Shown here piece by piece: positions 45,148 to 55,133 of a DNA stretch of 64,000 bases. The stretch is taken from assembly GCF_900182545.1 (NCBI RefSeq), contig NZ_FXTJ01000007.1, positions 186,001 to 250,000 on the forward strand. The letters run 5' to 3'. Both the position numbers and the translations under genes were made by a program. Within the stretch, counting starts at the first letter, position 1, and every line of letters begins with the position of its first letter. The notes under the pieces were generated by a model, which did no database searches, had not been told where the DNA came from, and was given only the letters and a program-made list of their open reading frames with translations. The stretch is from Geodermatophilus aquaeductus (GTDB lineage Bacteria; Actinomycetota; Actinomycetes; Mycobacteriales; Geodermatophilaceae).

Positions 45148-46257
45148 TCAGCCCACGAGGCGGTAGAAGCGCAGGAAGTCGTCCGGGACGTCGAGGACCT
45201 CGACGTCGGTGAATCCCGCCTCCCGCGCGTAGCGGCGCAGCGTGTCCGGGCGCATGACCGTCCCGGTGGCCGCCGACGGTTGGTGCGACATCCCGTCGGC
45301 CAGGCAGCAGGTCACGCTGTAGCCGTACATCAGCCGCTCGACGTCGTCGCCCGGCGCGGTGAACCGCTCGGCCACCCGCTCGTCGACGACCAGCACGGTC
45401 CCGCCGGGGCGGACCAGTCGCCGCATCGCGGCCAGCACCGACACCGGGTCGGACAGGTCGTGGATGCACTCGAACGCCGTCACCAGGTCGTAGCCGGCCG
45501 CGTCGTCCACCGTGCCGGCGTCGGCGTGGTGGTGGTGCACCCGGTCGGCGACGCCGGCCTCGGCGGCGTTGCGGCGGGCCGCCGCCACCGAGGGCCCGTC
45601 GACGTCGTACCCGTCGACGGTCGCCGCCGGGTAGGCCTGTGCGATGCCGACGGACGACCAGCCGTGGCCGCAGCCCACGTCGGCGACCCGGCCGCCGCGG
45701 CGCAGGGCCGCGTCGACGTCGGGGATCGACGGCAGGTACGTGTTCCCCAGGCGGCCGAGGAACAGCGGGCGGTTGGCCGCGGCCTGGGCCTCGCGCACGT
45801 CGGTCCCCTGCTGCGCCCACGAGACGCCGTCGCCGGTGCGGTGCGCCTCGGCCAGCGCGTCGACCTGCCGGCCGACCGCCACCACGAACCGGACGAGGGG
45901 CACCAGGTGGTCGCTGCTGAGGACGTCGAGCAGGGGCGCCTCGTGCCCGAGGGGCAGCGTGAAGCGCCGGGCCAGGGCGTCCCCGGGGCGGGCGGGGTCG
46001 TCCTCGGCGGTGAGGATGCCGGTGACCGCCTGCTGCTCGAGCCACTCGCGGACGTAGCGCTCGACGGTCCCGGTGCGCCCGGCCACCTCGGCCGACGTCG
46101 ACGTGCCGTTCTCGGCGAGGTCGCGGTAGTAGCCGAGGCGGTCGCCGAGGTGCACGGCCTGCGCGTCGAGGACGGCGAGCACGGTGTCGAGCAGGCGCCC
46201 GGCGAGGGCCTCGGTGGCGGCGGCGGTGGCGTCGTCCGCGCGGGTGTCGGTGGTCAT
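45148..46257 (-). CDS. SAM-dependent methyltransferase with N-terminal winged helix
   Basis: 369 residues. N-terminal winged-helix/dimerisation part about 15-110 (DAQAVHLGDRLGYYRDLAENGTSTSAEVAGRTGTVERYVREWLEQQAVTGIL). Rossmann methyltransferase domain about 170-300 with SAM motif VADVGCGHGWSSVGIAQAYPAATVDGYDVD, acidic LVTAFECIHDLSDP and VRPGGTVLVVDE. The layout resembles Mycobacterium Rv2258c. Substrate unknown. Convergent with the MOSC gene with 7 bp between stops. ATG start preceded by GGAG. Confidence 0.88.
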   Translation of the reverse strand: MTTDTRADDATAAATEALAGRLLDTVLAVLDAQAVHLGDRLGYYRDLAENGTSTSAEVAGRTGTVERYVREWLEQQAVTGILTAEDDPARPGDALARRFTLPLGHEAPLLDVLSSDHLVPLVRFVVAVGRQVDALAEAHRTGDGVSWAQQGTDVREAQAAANRPLFLGRLGNTYLPSIPDVDAALRRGGRVADVGCGHGWSSVGIAQAYPAATVDGYDVDGPSVAAARRNAAEAGVADRVHHHHADAGTVDDAAGYDLVTAFECIHDLSDPVSVLAAMRRLVRPGGTVLVVDERVAERFTAPGDDVERLMYGYSVTCCLADGMSHQPSAATGTVMRPDTLRRYAREAGFTDVEVLDVPDDFLRFYRLVG

Positions 46258-46373
46258 CGTCGACCAGCTCCTCTCGGGGGCCCGACCGGTCGGCCGACCG
46301 CGCCGGCGCGCCCGATCCTGGCCCCGGCCGGCGCGAGGTGGAACCCGGCAGCGCCCCGGTCCGTGATCTGTAC

Positions 46374-46817
46374 GTGGACACCCTGCGGACGCTGCTCAAC
46401 CTGGTCTGGCTCGTGCTGCAGGGCTGGCTGCTCGCGCTGGCCTATGCGCTCGCCGGCGTGCTGGCCTGCCTGCTGGTGGTGACCATCCCGTTCGGCATCG
46501 CCGCGTTCCGGCTGGCCGGGTTCGTCGTCTGGCCGTTCGGGCGCACGACGGTGCGGGCACCCGGCGCGGGCGTGGCCTCGGCGGTGGGCAACCTGGTCTG
46601 GTTCCTGGTGGCCGGGTGGTGGCTGGCGCTGGTGCACGTGCTCGCCGGGATCGCGTTCTGCGTGACGATCATCGGCATCCCGTTCGGGATCGCGTCGTTC
46701 AAGCTCGCCGCGGTCGGCCTGTTCCCGCTGGGCAAGCGGGTGGTGCAGACCGCTCCCCCGCGCGACTGGATGCACGCCGGCAGCGGCGTGGTGCAGGGGG
46801 CACCGGCCCGCTGGTGA
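46374..46817 (+). CDS. YccF domain membrane protein
   Basis: 147 residues with two YccF repeats: LRTLLNLVWLVLQGWLLALAYALAGVLACLLVVTIPFGIAAFRLAGFVVWPFGRTTV, and VGNLVWFLVAGWWLALVHVLAGIAFCVTIIGIPFGIASFKLAAVGLFPLGKRVV. Each has a helical hairpin and the conserved TIPFGIA loop. Integral membrane protein of unknown function. A GTG at 46338 extends it by 12 residues, but the family starts near TLRTLLN. Confidence 0.88.
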   Translation: MDTLRTLLNLVWLVLQGWLLALAYALAGVLACLLVVTIPFGIAAFRLAGFVVWPFGRTTVRAPGAGVASAVGNLVWFLVAGWWLALVHVLAGIAFCVTIIGIPFGIASFKLAAVGLFPLGKRVVQTAPPRDWMHAGSGVVQGAPARW

Positions 46818-46820
46818 GGC

Positions 46821-47234
46821 TCAGCCGGCCGGCTCGTCGCCCCAGCGGGCGAGGAACTCCTTCTCGTCGGGGGTGAGCCGGCGCGGGCGGTCGATCGAGA
46901 AGTCGAAGGGCGCCAGCAGCGTGCTGCCGGTGACCGCCAGGTTCTCGTGGTCGAACACCTCGTAGTGGCAGGTGAACGCCGCCGCCCGGATGCCGGAGAC
47001 CCAGATCTGCACGTCCAGCGGGCGCGACGAGTAGACGACGGGCCGCTTGTAGGCGATCTCGTGGGCGGCCACGACCGTGCCGCGGCGGAGGCCCGTGCGC
47101 TCCTCCAGCGAGGCGCGCTCGAAGAACAACGCGACGCGCGCCATCTCGAAGTACTGCAGGTACACCACGTTGTTGACGTGGCCATAGGCGTCCATGTCCG
47201 ACCAGCGCATGGGGACTGCCACCGTGAACCGCAC
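46821..47234 (-). CDS. acyl-CoA thioesterase (hotdog fold)
   Basis: 137 residues. VRFTVAVPMRWSDMDAYGHVNNVVYLQYFEMARVALFFE is the 4-hydroxybenzoyl-CoA thioesterase signature with catalytic Asp in RWSDMDAYGHVNN. EIAYKRPVVYSSRPLDVQIWVSGI and FTCHYEVFD complete the hotdog. It hydrolyses a short or medium acyl-CoA; the substrate is unknown. The GTG at 47234 matches the family N-terminus; longer frames are unsupported. A 14-bp inverted repeat lies about 63-109 bp upstream of the start. Confidence 0.88.
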   Translation of the reverse strand: MRFTVAVPMRWSDMDAYGHVNNVVYLQYFEMARVALFFERASLEERTGLRRGTVVAAHEIAYKRPVVYSSRPLDVQIWVSGIRAAAFTCHYEVFDHENLAVTGSTLLAPFDFSIDRPRRLTPDEKEFLARWGDEPAG

Positions 47235-47296
47235 GGTCCGACACCCTGCCGCACGCAGACCGCCGCCGTCGACGCCGCCCCGCCGCGACGCCGGAT

Positions 47297-47343
47297 GTGC
47301 ACGCAGCGCGTTCCCGAGCGCCGTCCGGCCGCGCTGCGTGCAC
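47297..47343. repeat. 14-bp inverted repeat with 19-nt spacer
   Basis: GTGCACGCAGCGCG (47297-47310) and CGCGCTGCGTGCAC (47330-47343), upstream of the thioesterase start and downstream of ettA. Hairpin or operator; role open. Confidence 0.6.
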
Positions 47344-47366
47344 GTGCCGTGCGGGTGCCGGAGACG

Positions 47367-47405
47367 CCGACGGCCGGCCGGAGCGGTGCTCCAGCCGGCC
47401 GTCGG
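47367..47405 (-). terminator. hairpin terminator of ettA
   Basis: 12-bp stem CCGACGGCCGGC / GCCGGCCGTCGG, 15-nt loop, 9 bp beyond the ettA stop. Confidence 0.7.
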
Positions 47406-47413
47406 GGACGTGC

Positions 47414-49084
<1,671 letters not shown>

Positions 49085-49189
49085 TGGGCTTTCGAGCCTT
49101 CCGTCGATGCGCGGAGAGGGCGGGCCGGCGCGTGCGCCGGCCCGGCCCCCGTGCGTTTCTCGGTCCCGATCCTCCCAGTCGGCGGGCGG

Positions 49190-49735
49190 CTACCGCAGAG
49201 CCGGTTCCGGCAGGGCGTGCAGCGCCTCGTCCAGCGCGCCGTCGAGTGTGGTGTCGAGGGCGCTGTCGGCCGGGGACGAGTCGGGGTCCAGCTCGTACAA
49301 CGGCGTGCCGCCCCCGGTGTAGTCCCGCTGCGCGGGATCGGCCGGCGGCTCGTCCGCGGGCGGGGCGGCGGTCGCGGCTCGCTGCGTCTTGCGGAACTCC
49401 ACGGTGCCCTTGCCCAGGTCGAGGCCCACGGCCTGGGCGCGGACCTTCGGCCGGCTGCGGCGGCCCTGGTCGGACTCCCACTCGTCGGTGCGCAGCACGC
49501 CGCGCACGATGACCGGGTCGCCCTTGCTGACGCTGTGCGAGACGTTGCCGCTGAGCTCGCCCCAGCACTCGACGTCGACGAAGAACCTCGCGCCGTCGAC
49601 GAAGCCCTGCACGCTGCTGTCGTAGCGCCGCTCGGTGGAGGCCACGCGGAAGTTGGTGACGCTGCCGTGCTGCGTGCGGGTGCGGGTGGGCGCGGTGACG
49701 ACGTTGCCGGTCACGGTGATCTCGGTGGTGCTCAC
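49190..49735 (-). CDS. single-stranded DNA-binding protein (secondary SSB)
   Basis: 181 residues from the GTG giving STTEITVTGN. OB fold about 1-115: VTGNVVTAPTRTRTQHGSVTNFRVASTERRYDSSVQGFVDGARFFVDVECWGELSGNVSHSVSKGDPVIVRGVLRTDEWE. The tail is acidic and Asp/Pro-rich but lacks the DDDIPF-type SSB tip (it ends PEPALR), so it resembles the accessory SsbB-type paralogue rather than the replicative SsbA. It binds ssDNA in repair, recombination or competence-like processes. Confidence 0.85.
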   Translation of the reverse strand: MSTTEITVTGNVVTAPTRTRTQHGSVTNFRVASTERRYDSSVQGFVDGARFFVDVECWGELSGNVSHSVSKGDPVIVRGVLRTDEWESDQGRRSRPKVRAQAVGLDLGKGTVEFRKTQRAATAAPPADEPPADPAQRDYTGGGTPLYELDPDSSPADSALDTTLDGALDEALHALPEPALR

Positions 49736-49917
49736 GGTGCTCCTCGGGTCTGCAGGAGCCGGCACGGTGCCGGTCCGCCGTCGACCCTCGCGCTGCCGTC
49801 AGGTCCGCGGCGCCGCTCCCGGCGACCTGTGGAGCACGCGGCCCCTGTGGACGACGGGCACCCGGGGTGTCACCGGGTCACTCTCCCCGCGCGCGGAGGT
49901 GTCATCATCGCGCCCGA

Positions 49918-49990
49918 GCGCCCGTAGCTCAGCGGATAGAGCAGGTGCCTTCTAAGCACTTGGTCGCAGGTTCGAGTCCTGCCGGGCGCG
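49918..49990 (+). tRNA. tRNA-Arg (anticodon TCT)
   Basis: 73-nt cloverleaf read directly: acceptor GCGCCCG/CGGGCGC, D arm GCTC AGCGGATA GAGC, anticodon stem GGTGC/GCACT with loop CTTCTAA (anticodon TCT, reads AGA), T arm GCAGG TTCGAGT CCTGC, discriminator G. CCA is not encoded. Confidence 0.95.
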
Positions 49991-50007
49991 CGGGGAGAGT
50001 CCGGTCG

Positions 50008-51402
50008 TCAGGTCCCGGGCCGCCGGTCGCCCGCGGCCGACCCGGCCCTCGACTCCGTCCGGGTGCCGGGCCCCGACCTGCCGCGGATCTCGTCCTTGGT
50101 GCGCGTCTCGCGCAGGACGAGCGCCGAGAGGAACGTGATCGCGCCCATCAGGGCGATGTAGGCCGACACCGAGGCCGACGTGCCCGTGGCCACCAGGAGC
50201 GCGGTCATGAGGAAGGGCGTGGCTCCGCTCACCAGGATGGCGGCCAGCTGATAGGCCAGCGAGGCCCCCGAGTAGCGGATCCGCGGCTCGAACAGCTCCG
50301 CCAGGTAGGCGGCCAGGGGACCGTAGGTGAGCGAGGACCCGATCAGGCCGCCGACCAGCGCCAGGAAGATCAGCGGCAGCGACCCGGTGTCGATCAGCCA
50401 GAAGAACGGGAACGCCCACAGGGCGATGATCGCCGCGCCCAGCAGGATGGGAGGCCGGCGGCCGATCCGGTCCGACGCCACCCCACTGAAGTAGATGACG
50501 AACACCGAGATCGCCGAGGCTGCCAGCGTGACGGTGAGCAGCTGGTCGCGGTCGACGCCGAGCTCGCGGGTGGCGTAGTCCAGAACTCCGGCGATGCTGA
50601 TGTAGAAGATCGCGTTGGTGCCGAAGAGCAGTCCCGCGCCGAGCAGCACCGGCCGGCGGTGCTTGCGCACGACCTCCATGATCGGCGCCTGCGCCACGTG
50701 GGCCTCGGGGGCCTGGTCGTGGCTCTCCTGCAGCTGACGGAAGACGGGGGTGTCCTCGACCCGCAGCTGGATGAACATGACCACGGGGAGCAGCACGGCG
50801 CTGGCCAGGAACGGGATGCGCCATCCCCAGGAGAGGAAGGCCTCGGGGCTCACGGTGGCGCTCACCGTCAGGAAGACGACGTTGCCCAGGATGACGCCGA
50901 TGGGGACGCCCATCTGCCCGAAGGTGCCCGCGCGCCCCTTGCGGTCCCGCCCGGCGTTCTCGGTGAGCAGGAGGATGACCCCGCCCCACTGTCCGCCGAC
51001 CGCGATGCCCTGCAGGAAGCGCAGCACGACGAGCGCGATGGGTGCGAGCGCGCCGATCGAGTCGGCCGTGGGGAGCAGGCCGATGAGGAAGGTCGCCGAT
51101 CCCATCAGGACCAGGCAGGTGACGAGGGCCGGCTTGCGGCCGACCTTGTCCCCGAAGTGGCCGAAGACCAAGCCGCCGATGGGACGGGCGATGAAGCCGG
51201 CCCAGAAGGTGCTGAAGGCCAGCAGCGTGCCGACGAGCGGAGAGGCGCCTGGGAAGAAGAGCTCACCGAACACCAGCGCCGCCGCGGTGGCGTAGATGAA
51301 GAAGTCGTACCACTCGATGGAGCTCCCGATGAGCCCCGCGGCCATGAGCTTGCGCAGCGACCGACGGTCGAGGGCGGGTGTCTCGGTTCCTGGAGTTGTC
51401 AT
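50008..51402 (-). CDS. MFS transporter, metabolite:H+ symporter (MHS) family
   Basis: 464 residues, 12 membrane helices. LMAAGLIGSSIEWYDFFIYATAAALVFGELFFP is the MHS/ProP-KgtP signature. The TM2-3 loop HFGDKVGRKPALVTCLVLMG and the later GVASDRIGRRPPILLGA are the duplicated MFS motif A, and FLQGIAVGGQWGGVILLLTENAG is typical. It should import an organic acid, osmolyte or similar solute with protons. Substrate not predictable. Follows tRNA-Arg on the opposite strand. Confidence 0.92.
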   Translation of the reverse strand: MTTPGTETPALDRRSLRKLMAAGLIGSSIEWYDFFIYATAAALVFGELFFPGASPLVGTLLAFSTFWAGFIARPIGGLVFGHFGDKVGRKPALVTCLVLMGSATFLIGLLPTADSIGALAPIALVVLRFLQGIAVGGQWGGVILLLTENAGRDRKGRAGTFGQMGVPIGVILGNVVFLTVSATVSPEAFLSWGWRIPFLASAVLLPVVMFIQLRVEDTPVFRQLQESHDQAPEAHVAQAPIMEVVRKHRRPVLLGAGLLFGTNAIFYISIAGVLDYATRELGVDRDQLLTVTLAASAISVFVIYFSGVASDRIGRRPPILLGAAIIALWAFPFFWLIDTGSLPLIFLALVGGLIGSSLTYGPLAAYLAELFEPRIRYSGASLAYQLAAILVSGATPFLMTALLVATGTSASVSAYIALMGAITFLSALVLRETRTKDEIRGRSGPGTRTESRAGSAAGDRRPGT

Positions 51403-51586
51403 GGCAGTTCCTGTCACCATCACGGGCGCCATCGACCGTGCGGGGAGGCTGTCGGGAGAACATGCCACGGGCGATGGCTGGCGGAGGGCGGCTCGTGTCT
51501 CGGCCGCGTCCGGCTGTGTCGGCAGCACCGACGTCCGTGGAGGGATTCTGGCACCGGAACGGCCGTTGCGCCGCTCGGCCGGGGAC

Positions 51587-52990
51587 CTACTGCGGTCGCG
51601 CCCGGGCGGCCGGACCCACCACCGGCAGCCGCACCCGGAGGACGGTCTCGCCCGGCCGGGGGTCGATGCTGATGTCGCCGCCGTGTCGCTCGACGATCCG
51701 TCGCGAGATGTCCAGCCCCAGGCCGGTCCCCTCCCCGACCCCCTTCGTCGTGAAGAACGGGTCGAAGGCGTGTGCCCGGGTCTCCTCGGACATGCCGGCG
51801 CCGGTGTCCCCCACCTCGACGACCACCGCGCTGCGCTCCCAGCTGGTCCGCACGCGCAGGGTGCCCGAGCCCCCCAGGGCGTCGAGGGCGTTGTCCACCA
51901 GGTGGGTCCAGAGCTGGTTGAGCTCTCCCGCGCGGGCGTCGATGCGGGGCACGTCGCCGCCGTACTCCCGCACGACGGTCACCTCCCGGGGGATCCGGGC
52001 GGCCAGCATCACCAGCGTGCTCTCCAGGCCCTCGGCGACGTCGGTCCGCTGCGTCGCCGCCCGGTCCAGCTGCGAGTAGGAGCGGACGGCCGCGACCAGA
52101 TCGGAGATGCGCCGGGTGGACTCCTTGACCTCGGCGAGCAGGCCGGAGGCCTCCAGCGTGCTGGCCACCCACTCCAGGCCCGCGGACAGCGCCGGGTCCC
52201 CCAGGACCTGCGCGGCCCGCTCGCACCAGTCGACGTCGGCGCCCGCGCCCGCGAGCGCCGGGCCCAGGACCCAGTCCCGGGCCACGCCCCGGCCCGACAG
52301 CCAGTCGGAGAGGGCGTCCTCGCGGTCGGACAGGGCCATCGGGTCCTCACCGGGCGGCGGGGACCCGAGCTCCTGGCGCAGCGCGTCGATGCCGGTGAAC
52401 TGCCCGGCGGTGACGGGGACGGCGGCCAGCCGGCGCAGCGAGGTGAGCATGCCGTCGCAGGCCTCGCCGAGGGCGTCGACGGCGCGGGTCGCGGCGGCGG
52501 CGGGGTTGTTCAGCTCGTGCGCCAGCCCGGCGGCCAGCGTGCCCAGGGCGGCCAGGGCCTCGCGCTGGCGCGCCATCGTCTCGTAGTTGCGCGCCGACCG
52601 GGACACGCCCTCGGTGAGCTGCAGGCCGAGGGGGAAGTGCGCCGTCCAGATCCGGCGCAGCTCCGCGGCCGGGACCCGGAGCACCCGGCCGGCGGTCGCG
52701 GCCCGCCCGGTGGCGAGGTAGGCGCCGTGCTCGTCCCAGGCCCGGAACCCGCCGGCCCACCGGCCCGGCACGTCCATGCTCCCGAGCTGCGTCTCGTCCC
52801 GCCCGAGGTGGCGGAGGAGGTCGATGCCGCCGTCGAGCAGCACCCACCAGTACTCGGCCGGGTGGTTCTCCTGGAACAGGACGTCCCCGGGCGCGAAGGC
52901 CACCTCGGTGCCGGCCGCCAGCAGGTCCCGCAGCTCGTCGTCGCCGGTGCCCTCGAAGAGAGCGACCCGGCGCAGGTCGTCGGGCCCCAT
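51587..52990 (-). CDS. CNB-domain sensor histidine kinase
   Basis: 467 residues, ATG with AGGAGG upstream. N-terminal cyclic-nucleotide-binding/Crp-like domain about 8-125 (LFEGTGDDELRDLLAAGTEVAFAPGDVLFQENHPAEYWWVLLDGGIDLLR), but the usual cNMP phosphate-binding motif GE(x)A is not clear. HisKA helices carry LGTLAAGLAHELNNPAAAATRAVDAL (His near 162). HATPase spans about 340-455 with LNQLWTHLVDNALDAL, VGDTGAGMS, HAFDPFFTTKGVGEGTGLGLDISRRIVERHGG. Soluble kinase with no receiver partner adjacent. It may sense an intracellular ligand or redox state through the Crp-like domain. Confidence 0.88.
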   Translation of the reverse strand: MGPDDLRRVALFEGTGDDELRDLLAAGTEVAFAPGDVLFQENHPAEYWWVLLDGGIDLLRHLGRDETQLGSMDVPGRWAGGFRAWDEHGAYLATGRAATAGRVLRVPAAELRRIWTAHFPLGLQLTEGVSRSARNYETMARQREALAALGTLAAGLAHELNNPAAAATRAVDALGEACDGMLTSLRRLAAVPVTAGQFTGIDALRQELGSPPPGEDPMALSDREDALSDWLSGRGVARDWVLGPALAGAGADVDWCERAAQVLGDPALSAGLEWVASTLEASGLLAEVKESTRRISDLVAAVRSYSQLDRAATQRTDVAEGLESTLVMLAARIPREVTVVREYGGDVPRIDARAGELNQLWTHLVDNALDALGGSGTLRVRTSWERSAVVVEVGDTGAGMSEETRAHAFDPFFTTKGVGEGTGLGLDISRRIVERHGGDISIDPRPGETVLRVRLPVVGPAARARPQ

Positions 52991-53262
52991 CGCGACCTCC
53001 TGACCACCCCGTCGGGCTGGGGTCGGTGGCGCGGATACAAGCACGCCCGCGCAGCCGCGTGGCCGGTCCGCGAGCGCCCGGGGAGCGACACCTGCCCGGG
53101 GCCGACGGTGCGTCAGGTGGCGTGCGCGCCGGGTCACCTGCAGGGGGCCGACCGGCGCTGGCACCGTCCTGCAAGTGGGATCGAAGGGTGCCGCAAGCGG
53201 GGCGCGGCACGGTTCTCCCCGAGCACCCGGGGACGGCCCGGGACCGCACCGAGGAGCCTCCC

Positions 53263-53928
53263 GTGACCCAGGTCCACGACCCCCGCAGCACCGGCCAGCA
53301 GCACGGCCCGTACGCCCCGCCGCCCTTCCCGGCGCCCGCCGGCTACGGCGGCCCCGGCTTCCCGCCCGGCCCCGGCACCCCGGCCGGCCACGGCCGGCCG
53401 CCGAAGAAGCGGACCGGCGCGATCGTGGGCAGCATCGTCGCGGTGCTCGTGCTCGCCGGGCTCGGCGTCGGCGCGTTCCTCCTGCTGGGCTCGAAGGTCC
53501 TCGACACCGCCGAGGCCGAGCGGCAGATCGCCGCCATCGCCCAGGAGCAGGCCGGCGTCACCGTCACCGACGTCACCTGCCCCGAGGACGTCGAGCTCGC
53601 GGCCGGCACGGTCACCACCTGCACCGCCTCGCTCGAGGGCCAGGAGGTCACCTTCACCGTCGAGCAGACCGACGACGAGGGCAACGTGACCATCGACAGC
53701 GACCAGACCTACGTCCACGTGGCCGACGTCGAGGCGCTGCTGGCCGAGCAGGTCTCCGCCAGCGCCGGCGTCGAGGCCGTCGCCAGCTGCGACGGTGGCG
53801 ACCACACCGTGCTCGTCGCCGCGGACGGCCTGACGCTGGACTGCCAGGTCGCCGCGGCCGACGACCCGAGCGACAGCGCCGCCGTCACCGCCACGCTGGA
53901 CGCCGAGGGCAACGTCAGCTTCGAGTGA
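53263..53928 (+). CDS. DUF4333 single-pass membrane protein
   Basis: 221 residues. N-terminal 50 are Pro/Gly/Tyr-rich and cytoplasmic, one membrane helix at about 50-75 (RTGAIVGSIVAVLVLAGLGVGAFLLLGSKV), then an extracytoplasmic DUF4333-type domain and a related second copy. The first, AERQIAAIAQEQAGVTVTDVTCPEDVELAAGTVTTCTASLEGQEVTFTVEQTD, carries a likely disulfide between its two Cys. The second, DVEALLAEQVSASAGVEAVASC...LDCQV, also has paired Cys. Function unknown. GTG start with GAGGAG. Divergent from the CNB-kinase gene over 272 bp that shows no other gene. Confidence 0.85.
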   Translation: MTQVHDPRSTGQQHGPYAPPPFPAPAGYGGPGFPPGPGTPAGHGRPPKKRTGAIVGSIVAVLVLAGLGVGAFLLLGSKVLDTAEAERQIAAIAQEQAGVTVTDVTCPEDVELAAGTVTTCTASLEGQEVTFTVEQTDDEGNVTIDSDQTYVHVADVEALLAEQVSASAGVEAVASCDGGDHTVLVAADGLTLDCQVAAADDPSDSAAVTATLDAEGNVSFE

Positions 53929-53938
53929 CCCCGCCGCC

Positions 53939-53969
53939 GAGCGCCGGGCCCCGCCGGGGTCCGGCGCTC
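53939..53969. terminator. hairpin at convergent gene ends
   Basis: GAGCGCCGG / CCGGCGCTC with inner CCCC/GGGG pairs; overlaps the last codon of the LLM gene. Confidence 0.65.
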
Positions 53970-55056
53970 AGCGCTGTCCGGCGGGCACCCAGCCGATCGC
54001 CGGGGCGACGTACCGCGCCACGTTCTCCAGCAGCCGGGCGTTGTACTCGACGCCGAGCATGTTGGGGACGGTGAGCAGCAGGGTGTCGGCCTCGCGGACG
54101 GCGGCGTCCTTGGCCAGCTCCTCGGCGAGCTGGTCGGGCTCGCCGGCGTAGCTGCGGCCGAAGCGGGAGCGCACGCCCTCCAGCAGCCCGACCTGGTCGG
54201 TGGAGCGGCGCTCGTCGCCGAAGTAGGTGCGGTCGAGGTCGGAGACGATCGGGACGACGCTGCGGCTCACCGAGACCCGCGGCTCGTGCTCCCACCCGGC
54301 CTCGGCCCAGGCGGCGCGGTAGCGGGCGATCTGCTCGGCCTGCAGCTCGTCGAAGGGCACGCCGGTGTCCTCCGACAGCAGCGTGGAGCTCATGAGGTTC
54401 ATGCCCTGACGGGCGGCCCACTCCCCCGTGGCGCGGGTGCCGGCGCCCCACCAGATGCGGTCGGCCAGGCCCGGCGACTGCGGCTGGACAGCGAGCCGGC
54501 CGCGGGCGCCGCCGGTCATCCCGGGGTCGGCGTCGACGACGGTGGCGCCCCGGACGGCGGCGAGGAACAGGGCGGTCTTCTCCCGCGCCAGGTCGGCGTC
54601 GGTCGCCCCCTCCGGCGGGACGTAGCCGAAGGCCTCCGACCCGCGCAGCGCCGTCTCCGGTGACCCCCGGCTGATGCCGAGCTGCAGCCGGCCGTCGGAG
54701 AGCAGGTCGGTGGCCGCCGCCTCCTCGGCCATGTACAGCGGGTTCTCGTAGCGCATGTCGACGACGCCGGTGCCGACCTCGACGCGCGAGGTGCGGGCGG
54801 CCATCGCGGCCAGCAGCGGGAACGGCGAGGCGAGCTGGCGGGCGAAGTGGTGCACCCGCACGAAGGCGCCGTCGAGACCGAGCTCCTCGGCGGCGACGGC
54901 GAGCTCCACGGACTGCACCAGCGCGTCGCGCGCGGTGCGCACCTGCGACCCCGGCAGCGGCTGCCAGTGGCCGAACGACAGGAACCCGATCCGCTTGTCC
55001 ACGACCGCGTCAGCGCGATCCGCGGGGTCGGTGTTCCCGGTGGGATTGGTCGTCAC
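53968..55056 (-). CDS. LLM-class flavin-dependent oxidoreductase (luciferase-like)
   Basis: 362 residues from GTG (an alternative GTG at 55077 adds 7). TIM barrel with RIGFLSFGHWQPLPGSQVRTARDALVQSVELAVAAEELGLDGAFVRVHHF, SRVEVGTGVVDMRYENPLYMAEEAAATDLLSDGRLQLGISRGSPE, and IWWGAGTRATGEWAARQGMNLMSS. Members are FMN- or F420-dependent monooxygenases or reductases. The window also holds an FO synthase gene, so F420 use is plausible, but cofactor choice cannot be read from these motifs. The C-terminal region (LPNMLGVEYNARLLENVARYVAPAIGW) fits the family. Confidence 0.88.
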   Translation of the reverse strand: MTTNPTGNTDPADRADAVVDKRIGFLSFGHWQPLPGSQVRTARDALVQSVELAVAAEELGLDGAFVRVHHFARQLASPFPLLAAMAARTSRVEVGTGVVDMRYENPLYMAEEAAATDLLSDGRLQLGISRGSPETALRGSEAFGYVPPEGATDADLAREKTALFLAAVRGATVVDADPGMTGGARGRLAVQPQSPGLADRIWWGAGTRATGEWAARQGMNLMSSTLLSEDTGVPFDELQAEQIARYRAAWAEAGWEHEPRVSVSRSVVPIVSDLDRTYFGDERRSTDQVGLLEGVRSRFGRSYAGEPDQLAEELAKDAAVREADTLLLTVPNMLGVEYNARLLENVARYVAPAIGWVPAGQR

Positions 55057-55133
55057 CCGATGTGACCGGATGACCACGACTCTCCGTGCACGGGTTCCGC
55101 GGCTCCGGGCGTCCGGTCGGCCACCCTGTCCAG

